A stretch of 64,000 nt of DNA from an uncultured Agathobacter sp. (GCA_934307695.1 CAKRCS010000001.1:1-64000); one strand, 5' to 3'. Shown: positions 1 through 9,221, counted from the stretch's first letter. Notes: generated by a model from the letters alone, not told the origin. Translations and numbers: made by a program.

Positions 1-61
1 AAAAACCCCCCAATACATTATATAGTTTTTGCTATACCCCATAGTAAAAATACCTTCTCCT

Positions 62-91
62 AAAAAGACAGCGTTCGCAGCTGTCTTTTTT
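62..91. terminator. Intrinsic terminator at the window's left edge
   Basis: A perfect 11-bp inverted repeat (62-72 with 80-90) closes a 7-nt loop and is flanked by T on the right and A on the left, so it could work in either direction. It probably ends a gene lying to the left of the window. Confidence 0.8.
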
Positions 92-141
92 ACTATCTAT
101 AAATACAAAATACTCTTATTTCCCTATTATAAAATCTATAA

Positions 142-603
142 CGTTTTTGCGTGCTCCCCTTTTGCCAAAAGCACCACTGCAAATTGTGAAATTCTAATCC
201 AACCATCCGGCGGTTTATTTATAAGTTCTGTCTTCTATAAGTTTGAGCACTCCCGCCCGGCGGTTCGCGGCAGAAAGACTTGCAATTCGAGAACTTTTGT
301 GTTCTTCTTGCGGGCGGATTTTGGGAAATGTGAGCATGCCCTTCATCTGTTTGAGCTAACCGTGTTCCCATATAGAAAACGTAAAAAGCGAGTTTTGAAG
401 GGCATGCTCTAATATCAACTTCACAAAAACGCCCGCCTAGAAGAACTAAAAAGTTTGAGTGCAAGTTTTTCTGCCACGGACAGTCGGGCTGGGAGTGTCA
501 AAGCTGATATAAGACATAACCCTATCACCGCCGGAATGGTTGAAAAGAATTTCTACAATTCTTGCGGAATCGCTTTTCTGCAAAAGGGGAGCACGCAAAA
601 ACG
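142..603. repeat. Large imperfect inverted repeat (~460 bp)
   Basis: Two arms of about 200 bp face each other across a 50-nt loop (346-395). The outer ends are a perfect 24-bp inverted repeat (142-165 with 580-603) and the inner ends a perfect 14-bp one (332-345 with 396-409). Internal blocks also match in register, for example 268-284 with 460-475 and 302-317 with 430-447. The rest of the arms is only partly complementary. I see no convincing gene inside: the open frames run across both arms and lack ribosome sites. There is no clear target-site duplication outside the ends. It may be a MITE-like element, two inverted copies of a ~200-bp repeat, or a long structured RNA. Confidence 0.8.
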
Positions 604-658
604 ATGAAGTATTATATAAAAATGAAATAAAAGTATTTTGCAATTATGGAGTATGCGC

Positions 659-664
659 TATAAT
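659..664 (+). promoter_or_regulatory. -10 element before the first MATE gene
   Basis: A consensus TATAAT lies 26 bp before the start codon and just outside the inverted repeat. A TTGCAA is 15 bp upstream, which is short spacing, so the -35 is uncertain. Confidence 0.5.
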
Positions 665-690
665 GCAAGAAAACGAGAGGAGCGGAAGTT

Positions 691-2043
691 ATGGCGGCAA
701 CACGCGATATGACAGAGGGCAATATCACAAAGTCTATTTTATTCTTTGCACTGCCTATTTTTATAGGAAACATTTTTCAGCAGTTGTATAACGTGGTGGA
801 TACTGCGATCATCGGAAATGTACTCGGAGATACCTCCCTTGCGGCGGTCGGGGCATCGTCCTCGCTGTATGGTCTTGTGATCGGCTTTGCGAATGGCTTC
901 AGTAACGGTTTCTCGGTCGTGCTCGCGAAATACTTCGGAGCGAGGGACGAAAGACAGATGAAAAAAGCAGTAGCACTTATCTATATGCTTTCGTTTACAA
1001 TCGCGGTAGCGCTTACGATCATCAGCCAGATATATCTGCGCCCGGTGCTGGTATGGCTTAAAACGCCGGATACGATCATTGACCAGACGGATGCCTATAT
1101 GCGGATAATTTTACTGTTTGTGATCGTTACGATATTTTATAATATGTTCTCCGCGATACTGCGTGCGATTGGAAACAGCAGTACGCCGCTGTACTTTTTG
1201 ATCCTGTCATCCCTGATCAATGTGGTGCTCGATATCTGGTTTGTAAAGTACTTAAACATGGGTGTGCGCGGAGCCGGAATCGCAACCGTAATCTCACAGG
1301 TGGTATCGGTGGTGCTGTGCATTGTCTATATCTACCGCAAATGCCCGATCCTTACCTTATCCATAAAGGATATGAGACCGGAGGGCACACTGACGAAGGA
1401 ACTGCTTTCAATGGGCTTCTCCATGATGCTTATGATCGAGGTCGTGCAGATCGGATCGGTTGCGCTCCAGAGTGCAGTCAACTCACTTGGTGAGGAGATC
1501 ATTGCCGCGCATACGGCAGGCAGAAAGGTCGACGAGATCTTTATGATGCCATTTGGCGCACTGACAACCGCCTGCTCAACCTTCACCGGACAGAATTATG
1601 GTGCAGGGAACCATGAGCGCATTCAGAAAGGAATCAGGAGCGGAATCGGAATCTCCCTGTGCTGGGCGGTATTTTGTATCCTCTGCGCATTCTGCTTCGG
1701 ACTTCCAATCATCCGGTTTATATCCGGCAGTCACAACGAGCAGCTGCTGGCAACAGCACTTCGGTATCTGCGTATCAACATTGCATTTTTCCCGGTGCTG
1801 TGCTTCCTGCTGATATTAAGGAGCTGCCTGCAGGGCGTAGGACACAAGATCGTGCCTGTATGCGGAAGCATTGTGGAGATGACACTTAAATTTGTCGCGG
1901 CGGGCATTCTGACAGCCCAGCTGGGCTATCTTGGGGTATGCATCATCGAGCCGGTTACCTGGTGTATCTGTGCAGTGATGGTCATCGTTGACTTTGGTTT
2001 TTTCCTAAGAGCCATGCGAAAAGGACAAATGCGTGCGGCGTAG
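691..2043 (+). CDS. MATE family efflux transporter
   Basis: A 450-residue multidrug and toxic compound extrusion (MATE) permease of the inner membrane, expected to export cationic or organic compounds by Na+ or H+ antiport. The N-terminus (TEGNITKSILFFALPIF, then QQLYNVVDTAIIG) is typical of MATE proteins from Gram-positives, and hydrophobic segments fill the whole length, matching the family's twelve helices. The start follows a GAGAGGAG ribosome site. It faces a small hypothetical gene tail to tail, 8 bp away. The substrate cannot be predicted. A second MATE gene at 21156 is not a close copy. Confidence 0.92.
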   Translation: MAATRDMTEGNITKSILFFALPIFIGNIFQQLYNVVDTAIIGNVLGDTSLAAVGASSSLYGLVIGFANGFSNGFSVVLAKYFGARDERQMKKAVALIYMLSFTIAVALTIISQIYLRPVLVWLKTPDTIIDQTDAYMRIILLFVIVTIFYNMFSAILRAIGNSSTPLYFLILSSLINVVLDIWFVKYLNMGVRGAGIATVISQVVSVVLCIVYIYRKCPILTLSIKDMRPEGTLTKELLSMGFSMMLMIEVVQIGSVALQSAVNSLGEEIIAAHTAGRKVDEIFMMPFGALTTACSTFTGQNYGAGNHERIQKGIRSGIGISLCWAVFCILCAFCFGLPIIRFISGSHNEQLLATALRYLRINIAFFPVLCFLLILRSCLQGVGHKIVPVCGSIVEMTLKFVAAGILTAQLGYLGVCIIEPVTWCICAVMVIVDFGFFLRAMRKGQMRAA

Positions 2044-2051
2044 CAAAGAGG

Positions 2052-2465
2052 CTAGCTTGCGTACTGCTCATGTTCGAACATATCGAAAAGCAGATTGCAG
2101 GTATGTATGGTTAGTATGTCCGTGCATTCGTTTTCGGACATATTGCGGAGCTTTTCCTTTAAATAACATAATTGTAAAGATAAATTTGATATGAGTACAT
2201 GATCCGGAGCTTTGGAAAACGGCAGTCGAATGACGCCGGGAATGCTCCGGATTTCTTTATAGAAGTCATAATTTTTGACATAGATCGAGCCGATCAGCTC
2301 GGCGGCGCTGCTGCGGTCGAACGACCAGGCCTGCAGCAGATGGTGGATGTTCATCAGATCGTGGATAATGTCGAGATACTTTGCAACATTTCCATAGCTT
2401 CGCTGCAGCTCAAGCGCCTGTACGCTTTCATTTAGTTCACTGTTTAAGGTCTGTGTGTAATTCAT
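2052..2465 (-). CDS. Hypothetical protein, 137 aa
   Basis: I do not recognise this protein. It is soluble, predicted mostly helical, with no signal peptide, membrane segment or metal-binding motif; the C-terminal half has scattered Cys and His. The start follows a GGGAG ribosome site seven bases upstream, and codon use resembles the neighbours, so it is probably real. It is transcribed alone, convergent with the MATE gene and separated from the L,D-transpeptidase by that gene's terminator. Confidence 0.6.
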   Translation of the reverse strand: MNYTQTLNSELNESVQALELQRSYGNVAKYLDIIHDLMNIHHLLQAWSFDRSSAAELIGSIYVKNYDFYKEIRSIPGVIRLPFSKAPDHVLISNLSLQLCYLKEKLRNMSENECTDILTIHTCNLLFDMFEHEQYAS

Positions 2466-2567
2466 TGATTATCTCCCGGTTCTTTTTAATCGCATAAGTG
2501 GTTTCAGCTAAAAAATAGCAGGTCATGCATAGGAGATTTTGTCGAAAAGAAAAAATAAGACGGGAAC

Positions 2568-2596
2568 AAAAAAAGCTGCCATCATTCCTGATGGCA
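2568..2596 (-). terminator. Terminator overlapping the L,D-transpeptidase stop codon
   Basis: On the minus strand an 8-bp perfect stem (2589-2596 with 2577-2584) and 4-nt loop is followed by GC and seven T. The TGA stop codon (2582-2584) lies in the 3' half of the stem, so the terminator is partly coding. Confidence 0.85.
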
Positions 2597-4225
2597 ACCA
2601 TTTTCTTCGCAGAGATATTTCATTTCCGGATCGGTTGGATCCCATGTGTGATCCGCATCCAGCTTTAATGCCTCTGGCGTTCCGAGCGGACCGGGATTTG
2701 GATCATCATAGATGGTAACCTGTGTGCGCCGTGAACAGTTGTCGTAGATCCACTTGGCATCCTCACAGTTAAGACGTATGCAGCCCGCAGAGGCAGGTGT
2801 TCCGAGCTTGTTGAACTCGGTCACGTCCAGAGAGTTCGCATCCTGATTGGTCAGGTAGTATACGGAGTGGAACAGAATGCTTCCGGTGATACGGGTGCAC
2901 CATTGTCCGTAGACATTGTGGTACAGTGGGTGCCAGCGGTACTTGTCGGTTGTGCGGAAGGTGCCGGCAGGCGTTGCCGTACCGGTGGAGCACAAAAATG
3001 CTTTTACGGGAATGAGACAGCCCTTCTTCGCTGTGTCCGCAGCGTATACCGTAACCGTGTCCGTGGTGCGGTTGATCTGGATCGTGTAAGCGCTCTGTGG
3101 TCCGATGATACCCTCCACATTTGTGATAAGATCTCCGGATGCATCATAGTAGAGCTTGTAATTTCCCTCGTACTTTGCCTTGTAATAGAGCTTTTCTTTG
3201 TAGGCTTCGCTTAAGGTGCCTTTTTGGATGGTTCCGTCGTCGGATAACCAGTAGGCACGCACGGCAAAGCGGTAGGTATTCTTATAGGTAAGCCCCTTGA
3301 CAGTGTAATGGTTGGTCGCATAGGCAGCAATGGTCTTGACCTTTTTCCACTTGCCATCTACGTTCTTGTAGATGATATAGCCATCGGCATCCTTGACGAG
3401 ATCCCACTTGATGGAAAATGCGCTGTCAGAAACCGGCATAAGCTGGGTGATCACAGGAGCCTGCGGCTTGAATGCACATTTGGAGGTCTTGCTGTAATCA
3501 CTTAAGAGTCTGCCGTCTGCAGTGTCCTTGTAGGAACGGACTGCATACTCATAAGTAACGCCGTAGGTGCAGTCAGTGTCCGTGTATTTCATCTTCTGAG
3601 CAGATGGGTAGGGCTTTACCTCCTGCCAGCTCTTGGCACCTTTGACACGGCGGTACAGGATGTAGCCGTCCACCGTCTTGGATTTTGACCAGGTGGCAAC
3701 GATCTTGCGTGCATTTACCGTGGCGGATACAGCCGCCGGTGTTTTTGGAAAAATAGTATAGGTCTTGGTGATAGTTCCCTGATAACTGCCCATTCCGGTA
3801 ATCGTAACGGATGCTGTACCGATCTGGATGTTGTTGTCATAGCGGATGGTATAATTCTTGTTCTTCTTGAGCTTCTTGTCACCGTAGTATACGGAGATGG
3901 AAGGCTTTTTCTCCTTACCGGAGTAGGTGTACGTCGTCTTGGAGAGAGAAATCGTACAGTCGGATAAAGAGATTGCCTGCTCGGAGGTTGCTGCGATGCC
4001 GTCATCAGTGGTGGCGGTTGTGGCTGCATCATCGGCTGTGCCGGTGGCATTGGCTGTTGCATCATCCGCGTCAGCGGCAGCGGTGGAAGTGTCGCTGGAA
4101 GCAGCAGTGGCTGCTTCAGATGCCGCTGCATCTGTTCCGGCAGCGAGTACATTGGTCTTAAGCGGCGTACACAACAGGGCGCACGCACAGGTGGCTATAA
4201 ATGCATATTTTATGTAATGTTTCAT
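2582..4225 (-). CDS. Secreted L,D-transpeptidase (YkuD) with repeat domains
   Basis: A 547-residue exported protein that probably makes 3-3 peptidoglycan cross-links or anchors proteins to the wall. It has a signal peptide (residues ~1-29), then an Ala/Thr/Asp-rich low-complexity linker (~30-85), one Ig-like bacterial domain and two fibronectin-III-like modules (to about 340). A C-terminal YkuD domain follows, with an HSVYY histidine motif and the catalytic cysteine in SAGCIRL. The linker's unusual composition causes long spurious frames on the other strands. Start follows an AAAGGAT ribosome site. It is divergent from citrate synthase, with its own promoter and terminator. Confidence 0.93.
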   Translation of the reverse strand: MKHYIKYAFIATCACALLCTPLKTNVLAAGTDAAASEAATAASSDTSTAAADADDATANATGTADDAATTATTDDGIAATSEQAISLSDCTISLSKTTYTYSGKEKKPSISVYYGDKKLKKNKNYTIRYDNNIQIGTASVTITGMGSYQGTITKTYTIFPKTPAAVSATVNARKIVATWSKSKTVDGYILYRRVKGAKSWQEVKPYPSAQKMKYTDTDCTYGVTYEYAVRSYKDTADGRLLSDYSKTSKCAFKPQAPVITQLMPVSDSAFSIKWDLVKDADGYIIYKNVDGKWKKVKTIAAYATNHYTVKGLTYKNTYRFAVRAYWLSDDGTIQKGTLSEAYKEKLYYKAKYEGNYKLYYDASGDLITNVEGIIGPQSAYTIQINRTTDTVTVYAADTAKKGCLIPVKAFLCSTGTATPAGTFRTTDKYRWHPLYHNVYGQWCTRITGSILFHSVYYLTNQDANSLDVTEFNKLGTPASAGCIRLNCEDAKWIYDNCSRRTQVTIYDDPNPGPLGTPEALKLDADHTWDPTDPEMKYLCEENGCHQE

Positions 4226-4260
4226 TGGCTTATCCTTTCATACTACAATACATTAGTCCG

Positions 4261-4289
4261 ATTATAGCACGTTTGTGTGAAGTTGTCTT
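4261..4289 (-). promoter_or_regulatory. Promoter of the L,D-transpeptidase gene
   Basis: Minus strand: TATAAT at 4266-4261, preceded by TGC as in extended -10 elements, and AAGACA at 4289-4284 with a 17-bp spacer. Confidence 0.55.
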
Positions 4290-4354
4290 TAAAAAATTCT
4301 TAGCAGATTTTGTCAGATTCCTTTGAGTATTTATTCATAATGAGTGGAAAAGTC

Positions 4355-4383
4355 TTGCTTTTTGATGGGAAAAGAAGTATATT
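4355..4383 (+). promoter_or_regulatory. Promoter of citrate synthase
   Basis: TTGCTT (4355-4360), 17-bp spacer, TATATT (4378-4383), about 28 bp before the start codon. Confidence 0.6.
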
Positions 4384-4410
4384 GTTGACAAATCTTAGGG
4401 GTGAATTGCT

Positions 4411-5850
4411 ATGGAAATGAAAATCAACGAAGTAACCGATATGACAGAAAAAAAGGGTCTTGAGGAGATTGACCAGAGCGTGGAGATGCTCGATCTTCAC
4501 CAGATGGGAGATCTTCGGCAGGATGTTGAGATCCTGCGGGAGCGGTTGATGAACAACCACCGTATCGATCAGGATCTTTATGTGGAGTATGACGTTAAGA
4601 GAGGACTTAGAGATTCCTCCGGAAAGGGCGTCCTGACAGGACTTACCGAGATTTCCGATGTGTGCGCGTACCGCATGGAGGGAGACCAGAAGATTCCTTC
4701 CGATGGGCAGCTGTACTATCAGGGAGTCAATGTTATCGATCTTGTTGAGGGACTTTCCGACCGCAAGTTTGGTTTCGAGGAGACAATATATCTTCTGATG
4801 TTTGGCAAGCTGCCGAATCAGAAGGAGTTGGACATGTTTTTACATGTCATGTTTGAAATGCAGGATCTCGGCGGAAGATTTGTCCGCGACGTTATCATGA
4901 AGGCATCCAACGCCAACATCATGAATGCGCTGCAGCGCTGCGTCCTTACCTTATATACATACGATTCCAACCCGGATGACATTACCCCGCAGAATGTACT
5001 GCGCCAGTCTCTGGAGCTGATCAACAAGCTTCCGCTGATCGCTGTATATTCTTACAATTCCTACATGCATTTCCGCAGAAATGAGACACTGATGATCCGC
5101 AACCCGAAAAAGGGATTGTCCATGGCGGAGAACATTCTTCTGATGCTTCGCCCGGACGGACGCTATACAGACCTTGAGGCGAAGGTACTTGATGTTGCGC
5201 TGATCCTTCATGCAGAGCATGGCGGTGGTAATAACTCAACCTTTACCACGCATGTTGTAACCTCCTCCGGTACGGATACCTATTCATCCACCGCAGCGTC
5301 TATCGCATCACTCAAGGGACCGAGACACGGTGGCGCGAACTTAAAGGTTCAGAATATGTTCAAGGACATCAAGGCAAACGTCAAGGACTGGACGGACGAG
5401 GCTGCGATCACAGAGTATTTAAAGCAAATCCTGAACAAAGAAGCATTCGACCATTCCGGACTGATATACGGAATGGGACATGCCGTATATACATTGTCTG
5501 ATCCGAGAGAGGTGATCCTCAAGAAGTACGCAAGAAAGCTTGCTGAGGAGAAGAACCTGTTGGAGGAATTCCATCTGTATGAGTCTGTGGAGCGTATTGC
5601 TGCACGGCTGATCATGGAGCGCAAGCGTGTATTTAAGAACGTCTGTGCCAATGTCGATTTTTATAGTGGCTTTGTATACACGATGCTTGGCATTCCGGAA
5701 GAGCTCTTTACACCGATCTTCGCGATCGCCCGTATACCGGGCTGGAGCGCACACCGACTGGAGGAGCTGCTCAATGCAAGTAAGATCATCCGTCCGGCAT
5801 ATATGTATGTTGGTATGCATGTGCCATATCAGCCAATCGAGAACCGCTGA
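4411..5850 (+). CDS. gltA: Citrate synthase
   Basis: Condenses acetyl-CoA and oxaloacetate to citrate, the first step towards 2-oxoglutarate and glutamate. The catalytic triad is visible: His270 (HAEHGGGNNST), His306 (GPRHGGAN) and Asp416 (NVDFYSG), along with the GMGHAVYTLSDPR substrate loop at about 354-366. The protein is 479 residues with an N-terminal extension of about 60 residues compared with compact bacterial enzymes. The start follows a GGGGTG site; ATG codons at 4417 and 4441 are alternatives. It has its own promoter and terminator, and no other TCA-cycle gene adjoins it, in keeping with a partial cycle used for biosynthesis. A 2-methylcitrate synthase role cannot be excluded. Confidence 0.92.
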   Translation: MEMKINEVTDMTEKKGLEEIDQSVEMLDLHQMGDLRQDVEILRERLMNNHRIDQDLYVEYDVKRGLRDSSGKGVLTGLTEISDVCAYRMEGDQKIPSDGQLYYQGVNVIDLVEGLSDRKFGFEETIYLLMFGKLPNQKELDMFLHVMFEMQDLGGRFVRDVIMKASNANIMNALQRCVLTLYTYDSNPDDITPQNVLRQSLELINKLPLIAVYSYNSYMHFRRNETLMIRNPKKGLSMAENILLMLRPDGRYTDLEAKVLDVALILHAEHGGGNNSTFTTHVVTSSGTDTYSSTAASIASLKGPRHGGANLKVQNMFKDIKANVKDWTDEAAITEYLKQILNKEAFDHSGLIYGMGHAVYTLSDPREVILKKYARKLAEEKNLLEEFHLYESVERIAARLIMERKRVFKNVCANVDFYSGFVYTMLGIPEELFTPIFAIARIPGWSAHRLEELLNASKIIRPAYMYVGMHVPYQPIENR

Positions 5851-5867
5851 TCCAAATAGAACCGGAC

Positions 5868-5902
5868 AGCCCGCTTACACATTTGTGCGAGCGGGCTTTT
5901 TC
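5868..5902 (+). terminator. Terminator of citrate synthase
   Basis: An 8-bp perfect GC-rich stem (5868-5875 with 5890-5897) followed by TTTTTC, 17 bp after the stop codon. Confidence 0.9.
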
Positions 5903-5903
5903 G

Positions 5904-6035
5904 ATGTACGCCTTGCGTGTCTGCCCGACACTTGAGGATTATGCGAAATCTGCAGAGCTGATGCTTGGGCTGGAAAATTTCAAAGGACAGCAGATCAACC
6001 CACGCAAGAAAGCGAAAAAACATTGCCGTGTGTGA
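5904..6035 (+). CDS. Possible 43-aa ORF or gene remnant
   Basis: An ATG frame of 43 codons starts directly after the citrate synthase terminator and ends in a basic tail (NPRKKAKKHCR). Codon use looks gene-like, but there is no ribosome site and no promoter. It could be the 3' end of a decayed gene. I recognise no family. Confidence 0.25.
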   Translation: MYALRVCPTLEDYAKSAELMLGLENFKGQQINPRKKAKKHCRV

Positions 6036-6102
6036 GGCAGTGTAGCAGAAAACGAAGAATCGTAGTATAATAGAAACAGAAATCATAAAGGAGGATAACA
6101 CA

Positions 6103-6570
6103 ATGGCAAAACATGAAATTCAGGTAAATACACAGGCTGATCCGATGCATATCACCCCATATGAACGCAGGGCGCAGTACCATGAGACCGACCAGATGGG
6201 CATTATCCATCACTCCAATTATGTAAAGTGGATGGAAGAAGCCCGGATCAATCTGATGGATCAGATTGGATTAAGCTATAAGCAGATGGAAGAGATGGAG
6301 ATCATCAGCCCGGTGTTATCCATCGAGGTCAATTACCGCAGCATGGTGCATTTTGACGATATTGTGGTCATTGAACCGCGCCTTGTAAAATACGATGGTA
6401 TCCGCATGGAGATCGAGTACAATATGTATGACAAGAAAACCGGCGAGATCCGGTGTACGGCGAAGAGCAGTCATTGCTTCTTAAACAGAAGCGGAAAGCC
6501 GATCTCTTTAAAGCGTTCTTATCCGGAAATTGACACCAAGTTCTTTGAGACGATGGAGGACGAGCGTTAG
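6103..6570 (+). CDS. Acyl-CoA thioesterase, hotdog fold (YbgC/4HBT type)
   Basis: A 155-residue cytoplasmic thioesterase of the 4-hydroxybenzoyl-CoA thioesterase family. The YHETDQMGIIHHSNYVKWME segment (about residues 25-44) holds the catalytic Asp in the usual place, followed by the long central helix and the beta-sheet expected of a hotdog domain. The substrate is unknown. A TATAAT lies at 6066-6071 and a GGAGG ribosome site precedes the start. The next gene starts two bases after the stop codon, so the pair is an operon. Confidence 0.87.
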   Translation: MAKHEIQVNTQADPMHITPYERRAQYHETDQMGIIHHSNYVKWMEEARINLMDQIGLSYKQMEEMEIISPVLSIEVNYRSMVHFDDIVVIEPRLVKYDGIRMEIEYNMYDKKTGEIRCTAKSSHCFLNRSGKPISLKRSYPEIDTKFFETMEDER

Positions 6571-6571
6571 C

Positions 6572-7168
6572 ATGGAATTGTACATCATCCGGCACGGACA
6601 GACTGTCTGGAACGCCGGGAAGAGATTGCAGGGGCGAAGAGATATCGAACTGAATGCATACGGCAGGCAGCTGGCAGGGGAGCTGGGCGAGAAGCTGGAG
6701 AATGTTCCCTTTGACTGCATCTACGCATCACCGCTGATCCGGGCATATGAGACGGCGTGCCTGATCCGTGGACACCGCAATATCCCGATCATACGGGATG
6801 GGCGTCTGAGGGAGATGTCATTCGGTGTTATGGAAGGGACTCGTGTGGAGGAATGGCTTGCGGAGGATTGTCCGTACCGCTTTTTCTTTGACGAACCGGA
6901 GCGGTATGTACCGCCGGAGGACGGAGAGAGCATTGACGAAGTCATGGCACGCACCTCGGAGTTTTTGCAGGAAGTGATCGAACCGCAGTACAAGACTGCG
7001 ACACGGCTTATGATCGTGGCGCACGGAGCACTGAACAAGGGGCTTATGTGCCGCATTGAGGGCAACGACAAAGCCCATTTCTGGGGAAAAGGGCTGCAAA
7101 AAAATTGTGAAGCAGATATTTTTTACTATGATGGAATGAGCTGGCACGCAGGACCGGAATTGATATGA
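6572..7168 (+). CDS. Histidine phosphatase family protein
   Basis: A 198-residue member of the phosphoglycerate mutase-like histidine phosphatases. The catalytic RHG motif is at residues 7-9 (IIRHGQTVWN), a second conserved Arg lies in YASPLIRAYET, and the second catalytic His in VAHGALNKG. I chose the ATG at 6572 because the RHG motif must be near the N-terminus and a GGAGG lies 11 bp upstream; an in-frame start at 6530 would lie inside the thioesterase gene. The substrate (sugar phosphate, nucleotide or other) is not predictable. Confidence 0.9.
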   Translation: MELYIIRHGQTVWNAGKRLQGRRDIELNAYGRQLAGELGEKLENVPFDCIYASPLIRAYETACLIRGHRNIPIIRDGRLREMSFGVMEGTRVEEWLAEDCPYRFFFDEPERYVPPEDGESIDEVMARTSEFLQEVIEPQYKTATRLMIVAHGALNKGLMCRIEGNDKAHFWGKGLQKNCEADIFYYDGMSWHAGPELI

Positions 7169-7238
7169 CGCACATGGATATTTATACGGGCGGGGTGGAT
7201 GCTGCCTGCAAAAATAGATGGACAGAGGATTTGATACT

Positions 7239-9221
7239 ATGCGCTACCAGATTACAGATGGGACAGTGTCCGCGGGCGGACAGACGATTTTGTCCCATAT
7301 CCGGTTTGAAATCAAGGGAACAGAAAAGATTGCCGTGGTAGGGAAAAACGGCGCAGGAAAGACGACGCTGCTGCGGCTGATCGCAGGGGAGCTGGAGCTT
7401 GACCGGGACGATAAGCGGCAGGGTGCCGGAATCGTGACGGACCGAAAGCTCACGGTCGGCATGCTGCGTCAGAACAGCACGGCAGATATGGACAAGACCG
7501 TGGAAGAATTGCTCTTGGAGGGCTGTCCGCAGAAGGACAGCTTTTCCAAAGAGCGTTTTTTGTATGAGATGGAATATGACCGCCTGTTCACAGGATTTGG
7601 ACTGGAAAAGGAGCGCAAGAGCTGTAAATTATCTTCCTTTTCCGGAGGAGAGCAGACGAAGATCTCCCTGATCCGGCTGCTTTTGGAAAAACCGGACATC
7701 CTGCTGTTAGATGAGCCGACCAACCATCTGGATATCGCGACGGTGGAATGGCTGGAGCAGTATATGAAAACATACGATCATGCGGTTGTCTTTGTGTCGC
7801 ATGACCGTTTCTTTATGGATCAGGTCGTCGACACCGTGTATGAGCTGCAGGACAAGCAGTTGCAGCGCTATGCGGGCAACTACACTGCATACCGGATGCA
7901 AAAGCAAAAGAATATTGCCTTGCAGACCAAGGCGTATGAACGGCAGCAGGAAGAGATCCGGCACTTAAATGAGCTGATCGCAAAGTTTAAAAATAAGCCG
8001 AACAAGGCTTCCTTTGCGCGCTCCCGCAAGACGATGCTAGAGCGGATGGAACGGATCGAGCGTCCGGGCGAGGATGAAGCATATATCTTTACTGGGGAGA
8101 TCACGCCGCTTACAATAGGCAGCAAGAGCGTATTTGAGGCAGAGCATCTAAAAATCGGCTATGAGCGCGCCTTGCTGGAGCTTTCGCTTCGCGTGCACCG
8201 CGGACAGAAGATCGGGATCATCGGGGAGAACGGCACCGGAAAAAGTACGTTCCTAAAGACGATCGCCGGGCTGATCCCGCCGATCGAGGGCAAGACAGAG
8301 CTTGGAAACAATATTTTGATGGGATATTTTGATCAGCAGTCAGCGTCGGTCGAATCGGACAAGCCGGTGATCGAGCATTTTCATGATCTGTTTCCGGCAA
8401 TGACAGAAAAGGATGCCAGACAGACACTCGGCGCGTATCTGTTTGGCGGGGCTGCCGCGGCAAAGCGCGTTAGTGACCTGTCCGGCGGTGAGAAGGCAAG
8501 GCTTATTCTGGCAGAACTTTTGTGCAGCAGACCGAACCTTCTGATCTTGGATGAGCCGACGAACCACATGGACATTCCTGCGAAGGAGACGTTGGAGTCC
8601 GCATTCCGCGCGTACACGGGAACGATTCTGTTTGTATCCCACGACCGGTATTTTATCGAGCAGGTGGCAGATTCCCTGCTGGTTTTTGAGAATGGGCGTG
8701 CACTGTATTATCCGTTTGGCTATGCGCATTATATTGAGCGCGCGAAGCGGGAGGACGGAGCAGATCTTTCCGCGATGGTTCTGGCGGAGAATCAGGCGCT
8801 CGTAGCAGACCTTAAGGCGGTGCCAAAGGCAGAGCGTCACAGACTCCGGGAGATCAATACAGAGGAGGCTTATGTGGACTGGCAGCTGCGGCTGGCGGCA
8901 GAGCCGGTGGAAGCGGCGAAGCAGCAGTACGCACAGGTATATGAGATCTGGGAGAGCCGATATAGCGAGCATGCACTGGAATGCTGGAGAGATGAAGTGG
9001 AAAAGCTGCTGGCGGAAGGGACTGCACTGGGACAGAGTGCGGATTCCGGCAACCAAAGTGGCAGGACGCAGCAGAAACCAACGGAAGAACCGTGGGGTGA
9101 GAGACACCCGGAAACGATAAAGGAATTAGAACAGGCAGAAAAAGCACTGGAACAGGCGCAGCAGGCATGGACGGATAGCTGTATTGCCTGGTACGACCTG
9201 TTCCTGTCTTTACAGATTTAA
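7239..9221 (+). CDS. ABC-F family ATP-binding protein
   Basis: Two fused ABC ATPase domains without membrane segments, typical of ABC-F proteins that bind the ribosome E site to ease stalled translation or protect against antibiotics. Walker A motifs are GKNGAGKTT and GENGTGKST; signature/Walker B pairs are FSGGEQTK...LLLDEPTNHLD and LSGGEKAR...LILDEPTNHMD. The linker between domains is charged, and the C-terminus (from about residue 520) is a long Glu/Gln/Ala-rich helical tail. I chose ATG 7239, 9 bp after AGAGGA, over an ATG at 7218. Whether it is a resistance or housekeeping member cannot be told by eye. Confidence 0.9.
   Translation: MRYQITDGTVSAGGQTILSHIRFEIKGTEKIAVVGKNGAGKTTLLRLIAGELELDRDDKRQGAGIVTDRKLTVGMLRQNSTADMDKTVEELLLEGCPQKDSFSKERFLYEMEYDRLFTGFGLEKERKSCKLSSFSGGEQTKISLIRLLLEKPDILLLDEPTNHLDIATVEWLEQYMKTYDHAVVFVSHDRFFMDQVVDTVYELQDKQLQRYAGNYTAYRMQKQKNIALQTKAYERQQEEIRHLNELIAKFKNKPNKASFARSRKTMLERMERIERPGEDEAYIFTGEITPLTIGSKSVFEAEHLKIGYERALLELSLRVHRGQKIGIIGENGTGKSTFLKTIAGLIPPIEGKTELGNNILMGYFDQQSASVESDKPVIEHFHDLFPAMTEKDARQTLGAYLFGGAAAAKRVSDLSGGEKARLILAELLCSRPNLLILDEPTNHMDIPAKETLESAFRAYTGTILFVSHDRYFIEQVADSLLVFENGRALYYPFGYAHYIERAKREDGADLSAMVLAENQALVADLKAVPKAERHRLREINTEEAYVDWQLRLAAEPVEAAKQQYAQVYEIWESRYSEHALECWRDEVEKLLAEGTALGQSADSGNQSGRTQQKPTEEPWGERHPETIKELEQAEKALEQAQQAWTDSCIAWYDLFLSLQI

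Noticed and set aside
29..791. Several open frames of 65-127 codons on both strands over the left inverted repeat
   Set aside because: They cross both arms of the palindrome, lack ribosome sites and have no recognisable protein features.
3715..4217. Long frames on both strands in the L,D-transpeptidase N-terminal region
   Set aside because: They are alternate readings of the Ala/Thr/Asp low-complexity linker and have biased composition such as Arg/Pro-rich or Val/Ala-rich strings.
8340..9107. A 255-codon antisense frame inside the ABC-F gene
   Set aside because: The plus-strand frame has complete ABC motifs; the antisense one has no features or ribosome site.
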